Source of the DNA: JAFAMS01 sp049520515
Lineage (GTDB): Bacteria > Vulcanimicrobiota > Vulcanimicrobiia > Vulcanimicrobiales > Vulcanimicrobiaceae
Direction: 5' to 3'
Assembly (NCBI GenBank): GCA_049520515.1
Contig: JBEKPS010000005.1
Span: 1 to 64,000 of the forward strand
Length of the DNA: 64,000 nucleotides
Within the stretch, counting starts at the first letter, position 1; each line of letters opens with the position of its first letter. The position numbers were made by a program, and so were the translations under genes. Under the pieces are notes generated by a model. That model made no database searches and was not told the origin of the DNA. It was given only the letters and a program-made list of their open reading frames with translations. Positions 1 through 8,606 of the stretch are shown here, piece after piece.

Positions 1-803
1 TACTGCGTGATCTTGACGTACGACGTAACGCCGACGTCCACCGTACCGATGCAAGCACCGGTGGTCACCGTGACGCCATCCCATTGGAATGCGATGTACG
101 ACGGTGCGCCGCTGCCGACGGTGGCGATGCAGACCTGCGAGTAGCCGTTCGTTGACGTGCTCAGGAACGAGAAAATAATACCTTGCTGCGTCGCCGTGAG
201 CTGCGCAACTTGGAGTTCCAGCGTTCCATCGAGGTTGGTACTGTTCGTGCCGGAGAACGTGACGCTGTTGACCAGCGTGTTGTTCGCTCCAACCGTGATC
301 GCCTGACCGAGAACTGCGTTCGAGTAAACGATCGCGTTGAAGTTCGTCTGCGGCGTGAAGCCCTCATGGACGCCACTCAGCAGATACTGTCCGTTGAAGT
401 TGGTGTTCTGCGAGATGCGGTTCACCTCGAGAAGCAACTGCGACACCTCAGCCTGAAGGCTCAGTTTGTCGTTGTCTGACGTAACGTCCGAGGCAGCCTC
501 AACCGCGAGATTGCGGATGCGCTGCAGGATGTTCGTCTCCGTCTGGAGCGCGCCGTCCGCTACCGTGACTGCGTTGTTCGCGTCCTGGACGTTGTAGCTC
601 GCCTCGTCGAACGCTGATGATTGTGCGTTCAAACGTGTGGCGATCGCGAGTCCCGAGGGGTCATCTGCGGCAGAATTGATCCGCAAACCGCTCGACAATC
701 GCGTAACGGCTGTCTGCAGCAAGCCCTGATTTTTGTTCAGGTTTAAGCTTACTGCATTGGCCAATAGATTGGTCGCAATAGAAATACCGCCAATACCTGG
801 CAT
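1..803 (-). CDS. Flagellin, copy 1 (3' end outside window)
   Basis: Flagellar filament subunit, exported and polymerised outside the cell. The ATG at 803 follows a strong GGAGGAGG ribosome-binding site. The 267 visible codons stay open and match the other two copies: an N-terminal flagellin D0/D1 helix region (PGIGGISIATN, then RLSSGLRINSAADDPSG) and a variable central region. The C-terminal D0 region lies beyond position 1. Unlike copy 2 it reads through the GVTVTTGACIGTVDVGVTSY stretch without a frameshift. No sigma-28-like promoter is visible upstream; a weak TTACAA/TTTAAG pair with 17-nt spacing at about 859-887 on the minus strand is the only candidate. It is the farthest downstream of three tandem copies. 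Confidence 0.93.
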   Translation of the reverse strand, partial: MPGIGGISIATNLLANAVSLNLNKNQGLLQTAVTRLSSGLRINSAADDPSGLAIATRLNAQSSAFDEASYNVQDANNAVTVADGALQTETNILQRIRNLAVEAASDVTSDNDKLSLQAEVSQLLLEVNRISQNTNFNGQYLLSGVHEGFTPQTNFNAIVYSNAVLGQAITVGANNTLVNSVTFSGTNSTNLDGTLELQVAQLTATQQGIIFSFLSTSTNGYSQVCIATVGSGAPSYIAFQWDGVTVTTGACIGTVDVGVTSYVKITQ

Positions 804-937
804 TGTCTTTTCCTCCTCCTCCTTGAGCCGGGTTGCCGCACAATTGCGGTCCGGCAAATCCATTCCTTAAAGACTTTTTCCTATTCAGTTGTAACTGGGT
901 CGATTTGCTTTTTATCTACCTCCTTTCAGTGCTTGTC

Positions 938-967
938 CCGGCGGACTCGCCGAAGCGAGTCCGCCGG
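938..967 (-). terminator. Stable stem-loop after flagellin 2
   Basis: A perfect 13-bp stem (938-950 with 955-967) closes a four-base loop. On the minus-strand transcript the loop reads C(UUCG)G, an extra-stable tetraloop. It lies 15 nt past the flagellin 2 stop. No U-run follows, so it may act as a 3' stabiliser or a factor-dependent end rather than an intrinsic terminator. Confidence 0.5.
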
Positions 968-981
968 CGACTAAGCGGCTA

Positions 982-2225
982 TTACCTGAACAGCGTGAGA
1001 ATCGAACTTGCGTTGGTGTTGGCCTGCGCCAAGACCGACGTTCCGACTTGCACCAAGACTTGCAGCTTGGTGTATTCCGTCGTTTCGCCCGCAACGTCGA
1101 GATCCGTGATGCTCGAAGCCGATGCCGTGAGGTTGACCGCGGCGATGTTGTTGTTGTCCTCGTCTTCGTTCAACCGGTTGACGACGGCGCCGATCAACGC
1201 GCGCTGCGTGAGCAGTGCGTTGAGCGCGTAGTCGATTTGACCGATCGCGTCTTCCGCCGCGATCGTGCCGGATCCGGTGCCAATCGAGCCCGCAACGTTG
1301 ATGTTCGAGAGACGCAACGTTTGCGTGTTCGTAGCTTGGATTCCAACGGAGATAACCGCGCCTTCGAGTGCTCCGTCTTGGATCGTGAAGGCCGGGTTCG
1401 CCGAGTTCGACGACGCCGAGACATACTGCGTGATCTTGACGTACGACGTAACGCCGACGTCCACCGTACCGATGCAAGCACCGGTGGTCACCGTGACGCC
1501 ATCCCATTGGAATGCGATGTACGCGGTGCGCCGCTGCCGACGGTCGCGATGCAGACCTGCGAGTATCCATTGGTCGCCGTGCTGAGGAACGTGAAGATAA
1601 CGCCTTGCTGCGTCGCCGTGAGCTGCGCAACTTGGAGTTCCAGCGTTCCGTCGAGGTTCGTGCTGTTCGTGCCGGAGAACGTCACGCTGTTGACCAGCGT
1701 GTTGTTCGCTCCAACCGTGATCGCCTGACCCAAAACCGAGTTCGAGTAGATGATCGCGTTGAAGTTCGTCTGCGGCGTGAAGCCCTCGTGGACACCACTC
1801 AGCAGATACTGTCCGTTGAAGTTGGTGTTCTGCGAGATGCGGTTCACCTCGAGAAGCAACTGCGACACCTCAGCCTGAAGGCTGATCTTATCGCTGTCTG
1901 AGGTAACGTCCGAGGCTGCCTCTACGGCGAGGTTACGGATACGCTGCAGAATATTCGTTTCCGTCTGCAGAGCGCCGTCCGCGACCGTCGCGGCGTTGTT
2001 CATGTCTTGGACGTTGTAGCTCGCTTGATCGAACGCTCCCGATTGGGCGTTGAGGCGAGTGGCGATGGCGAGCCCCGAGGGGTCATCTGCGGCCGTGTTG
2101 ACCCGGAGACCGCTCGACAACCGGGTCACGGCAGTTTGCAGCATGCCTTGATTCCGGTTTAAGTTGAGCGAAACGGCATTCGCCAAAAGGTTGGTAGCAA
2201 TTGAAATGCCGCCAATACCTGGCAT
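982..2225 (-). pseudogene. Flagellin, copy 2, frameshifted
   Basis: Start ATG at 2225 sits behind an AAGGAGGA ribosome-binding site. The first frame stays open to about 1521 and then runs into a stop at 1488. The C-terminal half (from TTGACIGTVDVGVTSY to the final LTLFR, stop at 982) continues in another frame. Alignment with copy 1 shows the cause: copy 1 reads GTACGACGGTG on the plus strand at 97-107, while copy 2 reads GTACGCGGTG at about 1519-1528, one A missing. Restored, it would encode 414 residues, one longer than copy 3. As written, the product lacks the C-terminal D0/D1 helix needed for polymerisation. It could be a true pseudogene or a sequencing or assembly error in a near-repeat. 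Confidence 0.85.
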
Positions 2226-2611
2226 AGTGAATCCTCCTTGATTATTGCCTGAAATGCGAGCCATCCATAGCCCGCTGCTCGCCTCTTACGCCACCAGGAG
2301 CCCCCTCCCCCTGCTCCCCTGCCTCAAACTTTAGCTTTTACGCCCCAAATTTCGTTTTCTTTACAAATGAAGCACCGTGGGGCGACTCCAGTTCGAGCCG
2401 GCGAGGGCGGGGTGATGCGCCTTGCAGCAGCTTCCGACGAGGAGCGGAGCCAGGATGGCGAGAGCGACGAGCGGGGGCGCAGCAGCGAGATCCGCACGAT
2501 GCGGATCTCGTAGCAGTGCTGCGAGGCGTATCGCCACACCCGAAGCCACTAAAAAAAGGAGAAGCCCCACTCTCGCGGGGCCCCCTTTGGCCTATAACCC
2601 TGGTTCGAGCG
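2226..2611. other. Intergenic region between flagellins 2 and 3
   Basis: This 386-nt stretch holds no gene I can support. It contains the flagellin 3 terminator (2551-2581) and the flagellin 2 leader. On the minus strand at about 2325-2340 there is a CTAAAGTTTGAGG element that matches a sigma-28 -35 box, but nothing resembling GCCGATAA follows at the right distance, so copy 2 may have a decayed promoter. Confidence 0.5.
2551..2581 (-). terminator. Intrinsic terminator of flagellin 3
   Basis: On the minus strand a GCCCC/GGGGC stem (2577-2581 with 2564-2568) closes an 8-nt loop and is followed by TTCTCC and a run of seven T (2551-2557). It lies 30 nt past the flagellin 3 stop. Confidence 0.8.
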
Positions 2612-3853
2612 CTATCTGAACAGCGCGAGTACCGATTGGGCGTTGACGTTGGACTGTGCCAAGACCGATGTACCGACTTGTACCAAGATTTGGAGCTTGG
2701 TGTATTCCGTCGTTTCTTGAGCGACGTTGAGGTCGGTGATGTTCGAAGCCGACGCCGTGAGATTTGTCGAGGCGATGTTGTTGTTGTCTTCGTCCTCGCC
2801 AAGCCGCACGATGATTGCGCCGAGCTGTGCGCGTGTCGCGAGCAGCTGCGTGAGCGCGTAGTCGACCTGACCGATCGTATCTTCTGCCGCGATCGTGCCG
2901 GAGCCAGTACCGATTGAACCTGCAACGTTGATATTGGAGATACGCAACGTCTGCGTGTTCGTGGCCAGGAATCCGATCGAGATGACGGCACCTTGGTTGG
3001 GTCCATCCTGAACCGTGAATGCCGGGTCGAGCGGGTTCGATGCGGCGCTAACGTACTGCGTGATCTTGATGTACGTCGTGACGCCAACGTCGAGTGTTCC
3101 GATGCAGGCGCCTGTATTGACCGTGACGCCATCCCAGAAGAACGTGATCGCGGGAGCACTCGCGCCGACGGTCGCAACGCAAATCTGCGCATACGAGTTC
3201 GTCGATGAGCAGATAAACGAGAAGATGACGCCTTGTTGCGTAGCAGTCAGCTGAGCAACTTGCAACTCCATCGTTCCATCGATCGAGCTGTTGTTCGTCG
3301 CCAAGTACGTGATGTTGTTGACGAGCGTGTTGCTCTGCCCGACGGTGATCTGCGTTGCCAAGACGGAATTCGAGTTTACGATCGCATTGAAATTAATCTG
3401 CGGCGTAAAACCCTCGTGCGATCCCGAAAGCAGGTAGGCACCGTTAAAGTTCGTGTTTTGAGAAATGCGGTTGATCTCGAGCAAGAGCTGCGAGACTTCC
3501 GCCTGCAGGCTCAGCTTGTCCGAGTCCGACGTAATGTCGGATGACGCCTCAACTGCGAGATCGCGAATGCGTTGCAGGATGTTCGTCTCGGTCTGGAGCG
3601 CGCCGTCGGCGACTGTCGCCGCGTTGTTCGCGTCCTGGATGTTGAGACTGCCCTGATCGAAGCCCTGCGATTGCAAATTCAATCGCGTGGCAATCGCCAT
3701 TCCTGACGGGTCATCTGCGGCATTGTTGATCCGCAGACCACTCGATAACCGGGTCACGGCAGTCTGCAACATACCTTGATTCCGGTTCAGGTTTAGCGAA
3801 ACTGCATTCGCCAGTAGGTTGGTAGCAATGGAGATGCCGCCAATACCTGGCAT
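2612..3853 (-). CDS. Flagellin, copy 3 (intact)
   Basis: Filament subunit of 413 residues, the only copy both complete and unbroken here. The N-terminal D0/D1 region (residues 1-140, including RLSSGLRINNAADDPSGMAIATRLN) and the C-terminal region (about 320-413, ending in VQVGTSVLAQSNVNAQSVLALFR-type sequence) flank a variable centre of about 180 residues that contains several cysteines, unusual for a flagellin. A sigma-28-like promoter (3913-3940) lies inside the 3' end of csrA. The predicted leader of about 53 nt has a CsrA-type hairpin and an AAGGAGG ribosome-binding site, so CsrA/FliW control of translation is likely. A terminator follows. Confidence 0.96.
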   Translation of the reverse strand: MPGIGGISIATNLLANAVSLNLNRNQGMLQTAVTRLSSGLRINNAADDPSGMAIATRLNLQSQGFDQGSLNIQDANNAATVADGALQTETNILQRIRDLAVEASSDITSDSDKLSLQAEVSQLLLEINRISQNTNFNGAYLLSGSHEGFTPQINFNAIVNSNSVLATQITVGQSNTLVNNITYLATNNSSIDGTMELQVAQLTATQQGVIFSFICSSTNSYAQICVATVGASAPAITFFWDGVTVNTGACIGTLDVGVTTYIKITQYVSAASNPLDPAFTVQDGPNQGAVISIGFLATNTQTLRISNINVAGSIGTGSGTIAAEDTIGQVDYALTQLLATRAQLGAIIVRLGEDEDNNNIASTNLTASASNITDLNVAQETTEYTKLQILVQVGTSVLAQSNVNAQSVLALFR

Positions 3854-3886
3854 GAAGTTCCTCCTTGATAAGTGTCAGGCAATACG

Positions 3887-3901
3887 GGGACGTCCTGTCC
3901 C
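3887..3901 (-). promoter_or_regulatory. Probable CsrA-binding hairpin in flagellin 3 leader
   Basis: The minus-strand leader reads GGGAC-AGGAC-GUCCC, a 5-bp stem presenting AGGA in the loop. This resembles the CsrA consensus (GGA in a hairpin loop, ACA-GGA-GU context). A second GGA lies in the ribosome-binding site near 3862-3867, the same two-site arrangement known for the Bacillus hag leader. csrA and fliW are directly upstream. Confidence 0.6.
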
Positions 3902-3912
3902 ACTAATCGTTC

Positions 3913-3940
3913 GTATCGGCCGTCTACGTCGGAGGCTTTA
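3913..3940 (-). promoter_or_regulatory. Sigma-28-type promoter for flagellin 3
   Basis: Minus strand: TAAA (3937-3940), 16-nt spacer, GCCGATAC (3913-3920), 7 of 8 to the GCCGATAA consensus. It overlaps the last codons of csrA and predicts a start near 3906. Confidence 0.75.
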
Positions 3941-4220
3941 GCGGTTTGGGCCGTTTTGTGCCAGGAAGTTTTGCCGGACCCGGTCTGAGCTGCGCCGTCG
4001 TCGGTACGGTAGGCATTCCCGTACCCGGCAGTATCTGTGAGGTCGCGGCTTCGCGATTTTGCCGCTGTATCTCGTCGTAAATCTCAGAGCGATGGACGGC
4101 AATCGCCCGAGGCGCATCAATCCCCAGCTTCACTTGGTCACGATCGACGGCAACGACAACGATTCGAACGTCGTCCCCAATCATGATCGCTTGATTGAGT
4201 TTTCGGCTGAGAACTAACAC
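3924..4220 (-). CDS. csrA: CsrA carbon storage/flagellin translation regulator
   Basis: RNA-binding dimer that blocks ribosome access at GGA-containing leaders; in FliW-containing bacteria its main target is flagellin mRNA and FliW antagonises it. I start it at the GTG at 4220 (VLVLSRKLNQAI, the family N-terminus) behind a GGGAGG ribosome-binding site. An upstream ATG in frame at 4283 would add 21 unrelated residues. Residues 1-60 are the CsrA domain (IMIGDDVRIVVVAVDRDQVKLGIDAPRAIAVHRSEIYDEIQ). The remaining 38 or so residues form a Pro/Thr/Lys-rich tail, longer than the usual 61-75-residue protein. It sits between fliW and flagellin 3, as in Bacillus. Confidence 0.95.
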   Translation of the reverse strand: MLVLSRKLNQAIMIGDDVRIVVVAVDRDQVKLGIDAPRAIAVHRSEIYDEIQRQNREAATSQILPGTGMPTVPTTAQLRPGPAKLPGTKRPKPLKPPT

Positions 4221-4308
4221 CGCGCCCTCCCTGGCTACCCATGCGCCGCTGTCGCCACATCCCTGGCTTCGCGGCAAACGCACATCCTGTGCTTTCTGGG
4301 GCGGTTCT

Positions 4309-4800
4309 TTAGGCCGAGTTTGCTTCCTCTTTGAGGTCGTCGGCGCGCGGGATCGGCGTCTTGATCGCGTACTCGGAGTCTTCCAACATCACTTGCCGTG
4401 CAATCCGAAGCCTCAAATTGAAGACGATCGGAGCGAGCAGATTGACGGTTAGCTCCTTCGCGTCGGGGCCAACCACGCACACTGCCATCAGGCAGAATTC
4501 ATCGGGCCGCTCGATTTCCATAACCGCCGCGGTTACCGCCGGCAGCTGCGGATCGTAGTCCGTGAACAGCGACCACGGGTCGATCAGAGGCAGCGCGATC
4601 TCGGGACGCTCCAAGCTCTGGAGCCATACGTACGGCTTCTGCTCTTCGAGAGCCAGGACCACGAACTCGCGCAAAAATCCGAAGCCGGGCAGCCCCCACT
4701 TGAGTGTGAAGACGTCTTCTTCGGGCACGGAGATCTCGCCGAACCGGGTCGTATTGACGGTTCGTACTACCGGAGCGGCGGCGATATTCGAAGTGTTCAT
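4309..4800 (-). CDS. fliW: FliW flagellar assembly factor, CsrA antagonist
   Basis: FliW binds CsrA allosterically and also binds flagellin, so free flagellin releases FliW and CsrA then represses more flagellin synthesis. The 163-residue protein has the family features: TTRFGEISVPEEDVFTLKWGLPGF near the N-terminus, an aromatic WLQSLERPEIALPLIDP segment and VNLLAPIVFNLRLRIARQVML near residue 130. The first 17 residues are a non-conserved extension. It lies 7 nt after flgL and 88 nt before csrA. The 88-nt gap shows no clear promoter, so cotranscription with the flgM-flgL operon is the simplest reading. Confidence 0.95.
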   Translation of the reverse strand: MNTSNIAAAPVVRTVNTTRFGEISVPEEDVFTLKWGLPGFGFLREFVVLALEEQKPYVWLQSLERPEIALPLIDPWSLFTDYDPQLPAVTAAVMEIERPDEFCLMAVCVVGPDAKELTVNLLAPIVFNLRLRIARQVMLEDSEYAIKTPIPRADDLKEEANSA

Positions 4801-4807
4801 GCGGTTC

Positions 4808-6136
4808 CTACAGGTAGTCCATCAGGGTTTTGCTCTCGAGATGTGTGGTCGTCGAGTAGGCTGCTTGCAGTGCGGTCTGGGTTTCGGTGAACTGCGAGAT
4901 GACGCTCGGAATGCTCGCGTCTTCGATTTGCGACTGCACTGCGGTATCGTTCGTGATTGACGTATTATAACGATTGGTCAGTGTGTTCAGGGTGTCCATC
5001 GACTGACCGACCGTGGACCGAGAGACGAGGGCCGCCGTGATGACATTATCGATGTCACCGAGCTGCCTACTTAGGTTATCGGTCACTCCCGCTTGCTGCG
5101 TTAGCCCCATCGCCGAAGTGAAATTTCCCGCAGTATCGGTGATGGTGTAGGGGGCGTTCGAGGACAGCGTAAGCTTCTGGGTGCGTTGGTCCCAGGTGGC
5201 GGTTACGCCGGTCGTCGCCGATTGCGCGTTAATCGCCCCGACCACGCTGGTCGCCGGGTTGCCGTCGATCGAGTCGGTCGGCGGAATGGTGAAGTCGAAT
5301 TGGCCGTTCGTGCCGTAGTCGATCTCGAACTGGAGATTGCCGAGCGGGCCGAACGTTAGCGGCGTCGAGAACGAGTTCGCCTGCGAGGTGAGCGACGCGG
5401 TTGGATCGAGGATCTGGCCGGCGCCGTTGACTGGTTGCGCGCTCTGATCGATTGAGTTTCCCGTGACCGATGTTCCGGCGCCATTGACGACGATCGGCCC
5501 CGAATCGTTGAGTGTATTCCGAAGGTTCGTCAACACCTGAAAGACATTCAGGCTGCCGTCCGACGCATTGAAATTGAATGCTTGCTGCAACGTCGTCGAC
5601 AGGCTAATGCTCTCGCCGTCGGCGTACAGCTCACCGGTTTGCGCGTTGTTCCCGGTGAACGTGACGCTGCTGATCGGCGTGCCGGTGGTCTGAACCGGAG
5701 GCGTTGACGTATTATCCGTTCCGCCGAAGAGATACTGACCGCCGTACTTGCTGTTCGCAAGGCTGACGACTTGTTGCAGAATCTGTTCGACCTGATTTGC
5801 GACGCCCAATTTGTTCGAGGGATCCATCACGTCGCTGGCAGCTGAGACCGCAAGCTGGCGCGCACTTTGCAACGCCGACGTCAACTCGCCCATGACGGAG
5901 TCAACTTCGGTCAGCTCGTCGCTCGCCTGCTGGGTATTCGTCGCGGACGTCGTCGTGTCGGCGATTGCGCTGCGAACCTGGAGATCCTGAGAGATTTGTG
6001 ATGGATCGTCCGAGGGCTGGACGAGTTTCTTTCCACCCGACAGTTCGTTGCCGAGCTGCGTTTGGGTGAACATCAGGTTATCGATCGCGAAGGTCTGTTG
6101 ATCGAAGAGGTCGGTGGTCGATATCCGCATGCTCAT
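4808..6136 (-). CDS. flgL: Flagellar hook-filament junction protein FlgL (HAP3)
   Basis: FlgL joins the hook-associated FlgK ring to the first flagellin subunits. The 442-residue product begins MSMRISTTDLFDQQTFAIDNLMFTQTQ and has the flagellin-like N-terminal LSGGKKLVQPSDDPSQ motif plus the C-terminal helix SIPSVISQFTETQTALQAAYSTT. It is larger than the enterobacterial protein (about 317 residues) because of a central insert around residues 170-340. Its start is 1 nt after the flgK stop, which implies translational coupling. Confidence 0.95.
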   Translation of the reverse strand: MSMRISTTDLFDQQTFAIDNLMFTQTQLGNELSGGKKLVQPSDDPSQISQDLQVRSAIADTTTSATNTQQASDELTEVDSVMGELTSALQSARQLAVSAASDVMDPSNKLGVANQVEQILQQVVSLANSKYGGQYLFGGTDNTSTPPVQTTGTPISSVTFTGNNAQTGELYADGESISLSTTLQQAFNFNASDGSLNVFQVLTNLRNTLNDSGPIVVNGAGTSVTGNSIDQSAQPVNGAGQILDPTASLTSQANSFSTPLTFGPLGNLQFEIDYGTNGQFDFTIPPTDSIDGNPATSVVGAINAQSATTGVTATWDQRTQKLTLSSNAPYTITDTAGNFTSAMGLTQQAGVTDNLSRQLGDIDNVITAALVSRSTVGQSMDTLNTLTNRYNTSITNDTAVQSQIEDASIPSVISQFTETQTALQAAYSTTTHLESKTLMDYL

Positions 6137-6137
6137 G

Positions 6138-8591
6138 TTACTGGATCATCCCTAGGACGCTTTGGAGCATCGTATCGAGCATCGTGACCACCTTCGCGGC
6201 GGCCTGATACGAAGTTTGATACATGATCAAATTCTGCGTTTCTTCGTCGAGGTTGATACCGTCGATGCTCTGACGCGTTTGGTTGATGCTGGTTGCGATA
6301 TTGGTCTGGGTCGTCGTTCCCGTCGTCGCAGTCTGCCCGTCGAGACCGACTTGCGCGATCAACGACGCATACGACTGTCCGAGCGTCTGCGTCTGCGACG
6401 CGATGACTCCGGTAAAGTCGCCCGGTGTCACGGCATTCGTGCTGAACGTTACCGCCGCCGCGCCGTTATTCGTCATCTGCAGCGATATCGTTCCGGTATT
6501 TCGGTTCACCGCCGTAACGACGCCGTTCACAGTTTGTCCGGCTTGATTCACGAACGTCAGCTGATTCCCGACGTTGATCTCGCTGAACTCCGGCAAGGGC
6601 ACGGCGCCCTCCGAGATGGTGATGTTCGTCTGGCCGACTGCCGCCGTATAAACACCGGCAACGACACTCGGACCCGGCTGGAACACGCCGACCTGCGTGT
6701 CGATTCCCGGGACGCCGACGTTGTCCGAAAACATCGCCGACATGTTGATCGACGCGCCGTTGTCGTCGGCCGCGTACGCGTTGGTCGCGTTTTGCTGCAC
6801 CACCGTTGGGGCGGCGTTTACGACGTAGACTTCAGCGTTCGAGACGTGATCGTTGCCGAGCGCCGCGCCAAGCGTCAACGTTGTGCCAGTGATCCCTGTG
6901 ATCGTATCGGTTTCGTAATTTCCATTACCCGCATCGATCGCGATCGTCTGCCCGATAGCAAACCCCGTGACGTTCGCGAGGGTGATCGTGTTCGATCCGG
7001 CAGCCGCGTCCGCGGTCAGCTGTGAGTTTGCGATCCCATCGATCCCGGCCGCGCCGAGGACGCCGAGCAGCGAACTCGCCATCGGATTGACGGCAGCCGA
7101 GCCGGTCGTGTCGCCCGGATCGTTCGAGTCGCTGATCGAGAAGGTTGGGCCGGCTACGTATCCGGGCGTCGCGCGCAGTAAACTACTCTCGTTGTTTGAA
7201 TCGCGCGTGAAGACGACCGTCTGCGAGGTGTCATCGTATGACGCCGTTACGCCCGCCTGCAGCTGGTTAAAGCTTTGAATGAAGCTGTCGATCGAGCTCG
7301 CGTTGATCTGACCAACGCCCGGCGTCGAATTGTACGTAAAATTCTGCGTCACGCCATCGACCACAACCGTCAGCGATCCATTGAGAGCCGCAGTTGGAGC
7401 GACTTGCAACGTCGGATTGTTCAGGAGCAGCGTCGACGTGTCGACGGTTTGATTCGACGAGTTGACCGGGTTCGTCAAACTCCCGTTTGCCGTCGATGCG
7501 ACGGCGGCCACGACCTGAGTTGGATCCGTGATCCCGACCTGAATATTCGTCGAGCTGATCGCTTGTGAGTTGACCAGCGGCTGCAGCAGACCGACGCCCG
7601 GGGCACCGTTCTCGTCGTAACCACTCGTCGTGACGCGATCGACTTCGGTCGCGAGCGCGTTCGTGAACGAGTTCAACTGTTGCTGATAAACGCTCAGCTT
7701 GTTGTTGTACAGATCGACGAGTCCGGCGAGCTGGCCCTGACCGAGCGGAATTGCCGACGGGTTGAGCGGGTTCGCATCGGTCGTGAAGCCGATCTTCATC
7801 TGCGTCGTGCCGTTCGCAGCTGTGCCGATGACCGGCTGCGCAAGGGTATATGCAGTCGTATCGTTCACGAGGGCAAGACCGTTGACCGTAACCAGCGCCG
7901 AGCCGTTGGGCTGCAAGTTCGTCTGCACCGAGAGATACTGGGAGAGCTGGTCGATATCGTTATCGCGCTCATCCTGGTACGTCCCCGGCTGCTCGCCGGC
8001 GGCCGTCTCCGCCCGAATCTGCCCGTTCAGCTGTGCGATGTTCGTCAGCAGGTTGTTGACTTGCGTAACGAGCGAGGACGTCTGGTTGAACACCTGCGAC
8101 ATCTGGGTGGTCAGACCGTTGCCCGTCGTCGAGATCGCGCTGACCAACGACTGCGCGCTGCTAATCACGCCGGACGCTGTCGACGTATCGTCCGGATTCG
8201 CTTGCAGCGTCTGAAACGATTGCAAGAACGCCGTGTAGGCATCGTTGATCCCACCGGCGGGCTCCGCAAGCAGCGATTGAGCCGCACTCAGTTGGCTCTG
8301 CTGCACCGAGTAGTAGTATTGCGACGACGTCGCGTTGCGATACAACGAATCGTACGAATCGTCGTGCACGCGCTGAATCAGCGACATCAGAACGCCGTCG
8401 CCGAGCGTGCCCGGCGTCGTGAGCATGGGAGCACCAATCGTCCCCGTAACCGGCGCTTGCGGGGTCAGGATTGCCTGTTCCCGTGATGCGCCCGGCGTGT
8501 TGACGTTGGCGATATTGTTGGACGTGACGTTCTCGGCTTCTTGATAAGCCGCGAGCGCAGAACCAGCCAGAGATAAACCGAAGAAACTCAT
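6138..8591 (-). CDS. flgK: Flagellar hook-associated protein FlgK (HAP1)
   Basis: First junction protein at the hook tip. The N-terminus has the rod/hook-family helix and motif (NVTSNNIANVNTPGASREQ, residues 22-40) and the C-terminus the matching helix (NLDEETQNLIMYQTSYQAAAKVVTMLDTMLQSVLGMIQ). Both ends are required for axial packing. At 817 residues it is about 270 longer than the Salmonella protein. The extra sequence lies between roughly residues 370 and 740 and is rich in Thr, Val, Asn and Gly, as expected for added surface-exposed beta domains. It belongs to the flgM-flgN-flgK-flgL-fliW-csrA operon. Confidence 0.95.
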   Translation of the reverse strand: MSFFGLSLAGSALAAYQEAENVTSNNIANVNTPGASREQAILTPQAPVTGTIGAPMLTTPGTLGDGVLMSLIQRVHDDSYDSLYRNATSSQYYYSVQQSQLSAAQSLLAEPAGGINDAYTAFLQSFQTLQANPDDTSTASGVISSAQSLVSAISTTGNGLTTQMSQVFNQTSSLVTQVNNLLTNIAQLNGQIRAETAAGEQPGTYQDERDNDIDQLSQYLSVQTNLQPNGSALVTVNGLALVNDTTAYTLAQPVIGTAANGTTQMKIGFTTDANPLNPSAIPLGQGQLAGLVDLYNNKLSVYQQQLNSFTNALATEVDRVTTSGYDENGAPGVGLLQPLVNSQAISSTNIQVGITDPTQVVAAVASTANGSLTNPVNSSNQTVDTSTLLLNNPTLQVAPTAALNGSLTVVVDGVTQNFTYNSTPGVGQINASSIDSFIQSFNQLQAGVTASYDDTSQTVVFTRDSNNESSLLRATPGYVAGPTFSISDSNDPGDTTGSAAVNPMASSLLGVLGAAGIDGIANSQLTADAAAGSNTITLANVTGFAIGQTIAIDAGNGNYETDTITGITGTTLTLGAALGNDHVSNAEVYVVNAAPTVVQQNATNAYAADDNGASINMSAMFSDNVGVPGIDTQVGVFQPGPSVVAGVYTAAVGQTNITISEGAVPLPEFSEINVGNQLTFVNQAGQTVNGVVTAVNRNTGTISLQMTNNGAAAVTFSTNAVTPGDFTGVIASQTQTLGQSYASLIAQVGLDGQTATTGTTTQTNIATSINQTRQSIDGINLDEETQNLIMYQTSYQAAAKVVTMLDTMLQSVLGMIQ

Positions 8592-8606
8592 CCTTGAGAA
8601 CCCTTA

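Noticed and set aside
2317..2345. CTAAAGTTTGAGG on the minus strand as a flagellin 2 sigma-28 promoter
   Set aside because: The -35 matches well but no GCCGATAA-like -10 lies 15-16 nt downstream; recorded only as a possible decayed site.
1..3853. Tandem repeated DNA as a possible CRISPR or minisatellite
   Set aside because: The repeats are three flagellin genes of about 1.24 kb each, not short repeats with spacers.
6162..7025. Long plus-strand open frame opposite flgK
   Set aside because: Antisense shadow; Arg/Asp/Val-rich composition with no recognisable domain, and flgK is certain.
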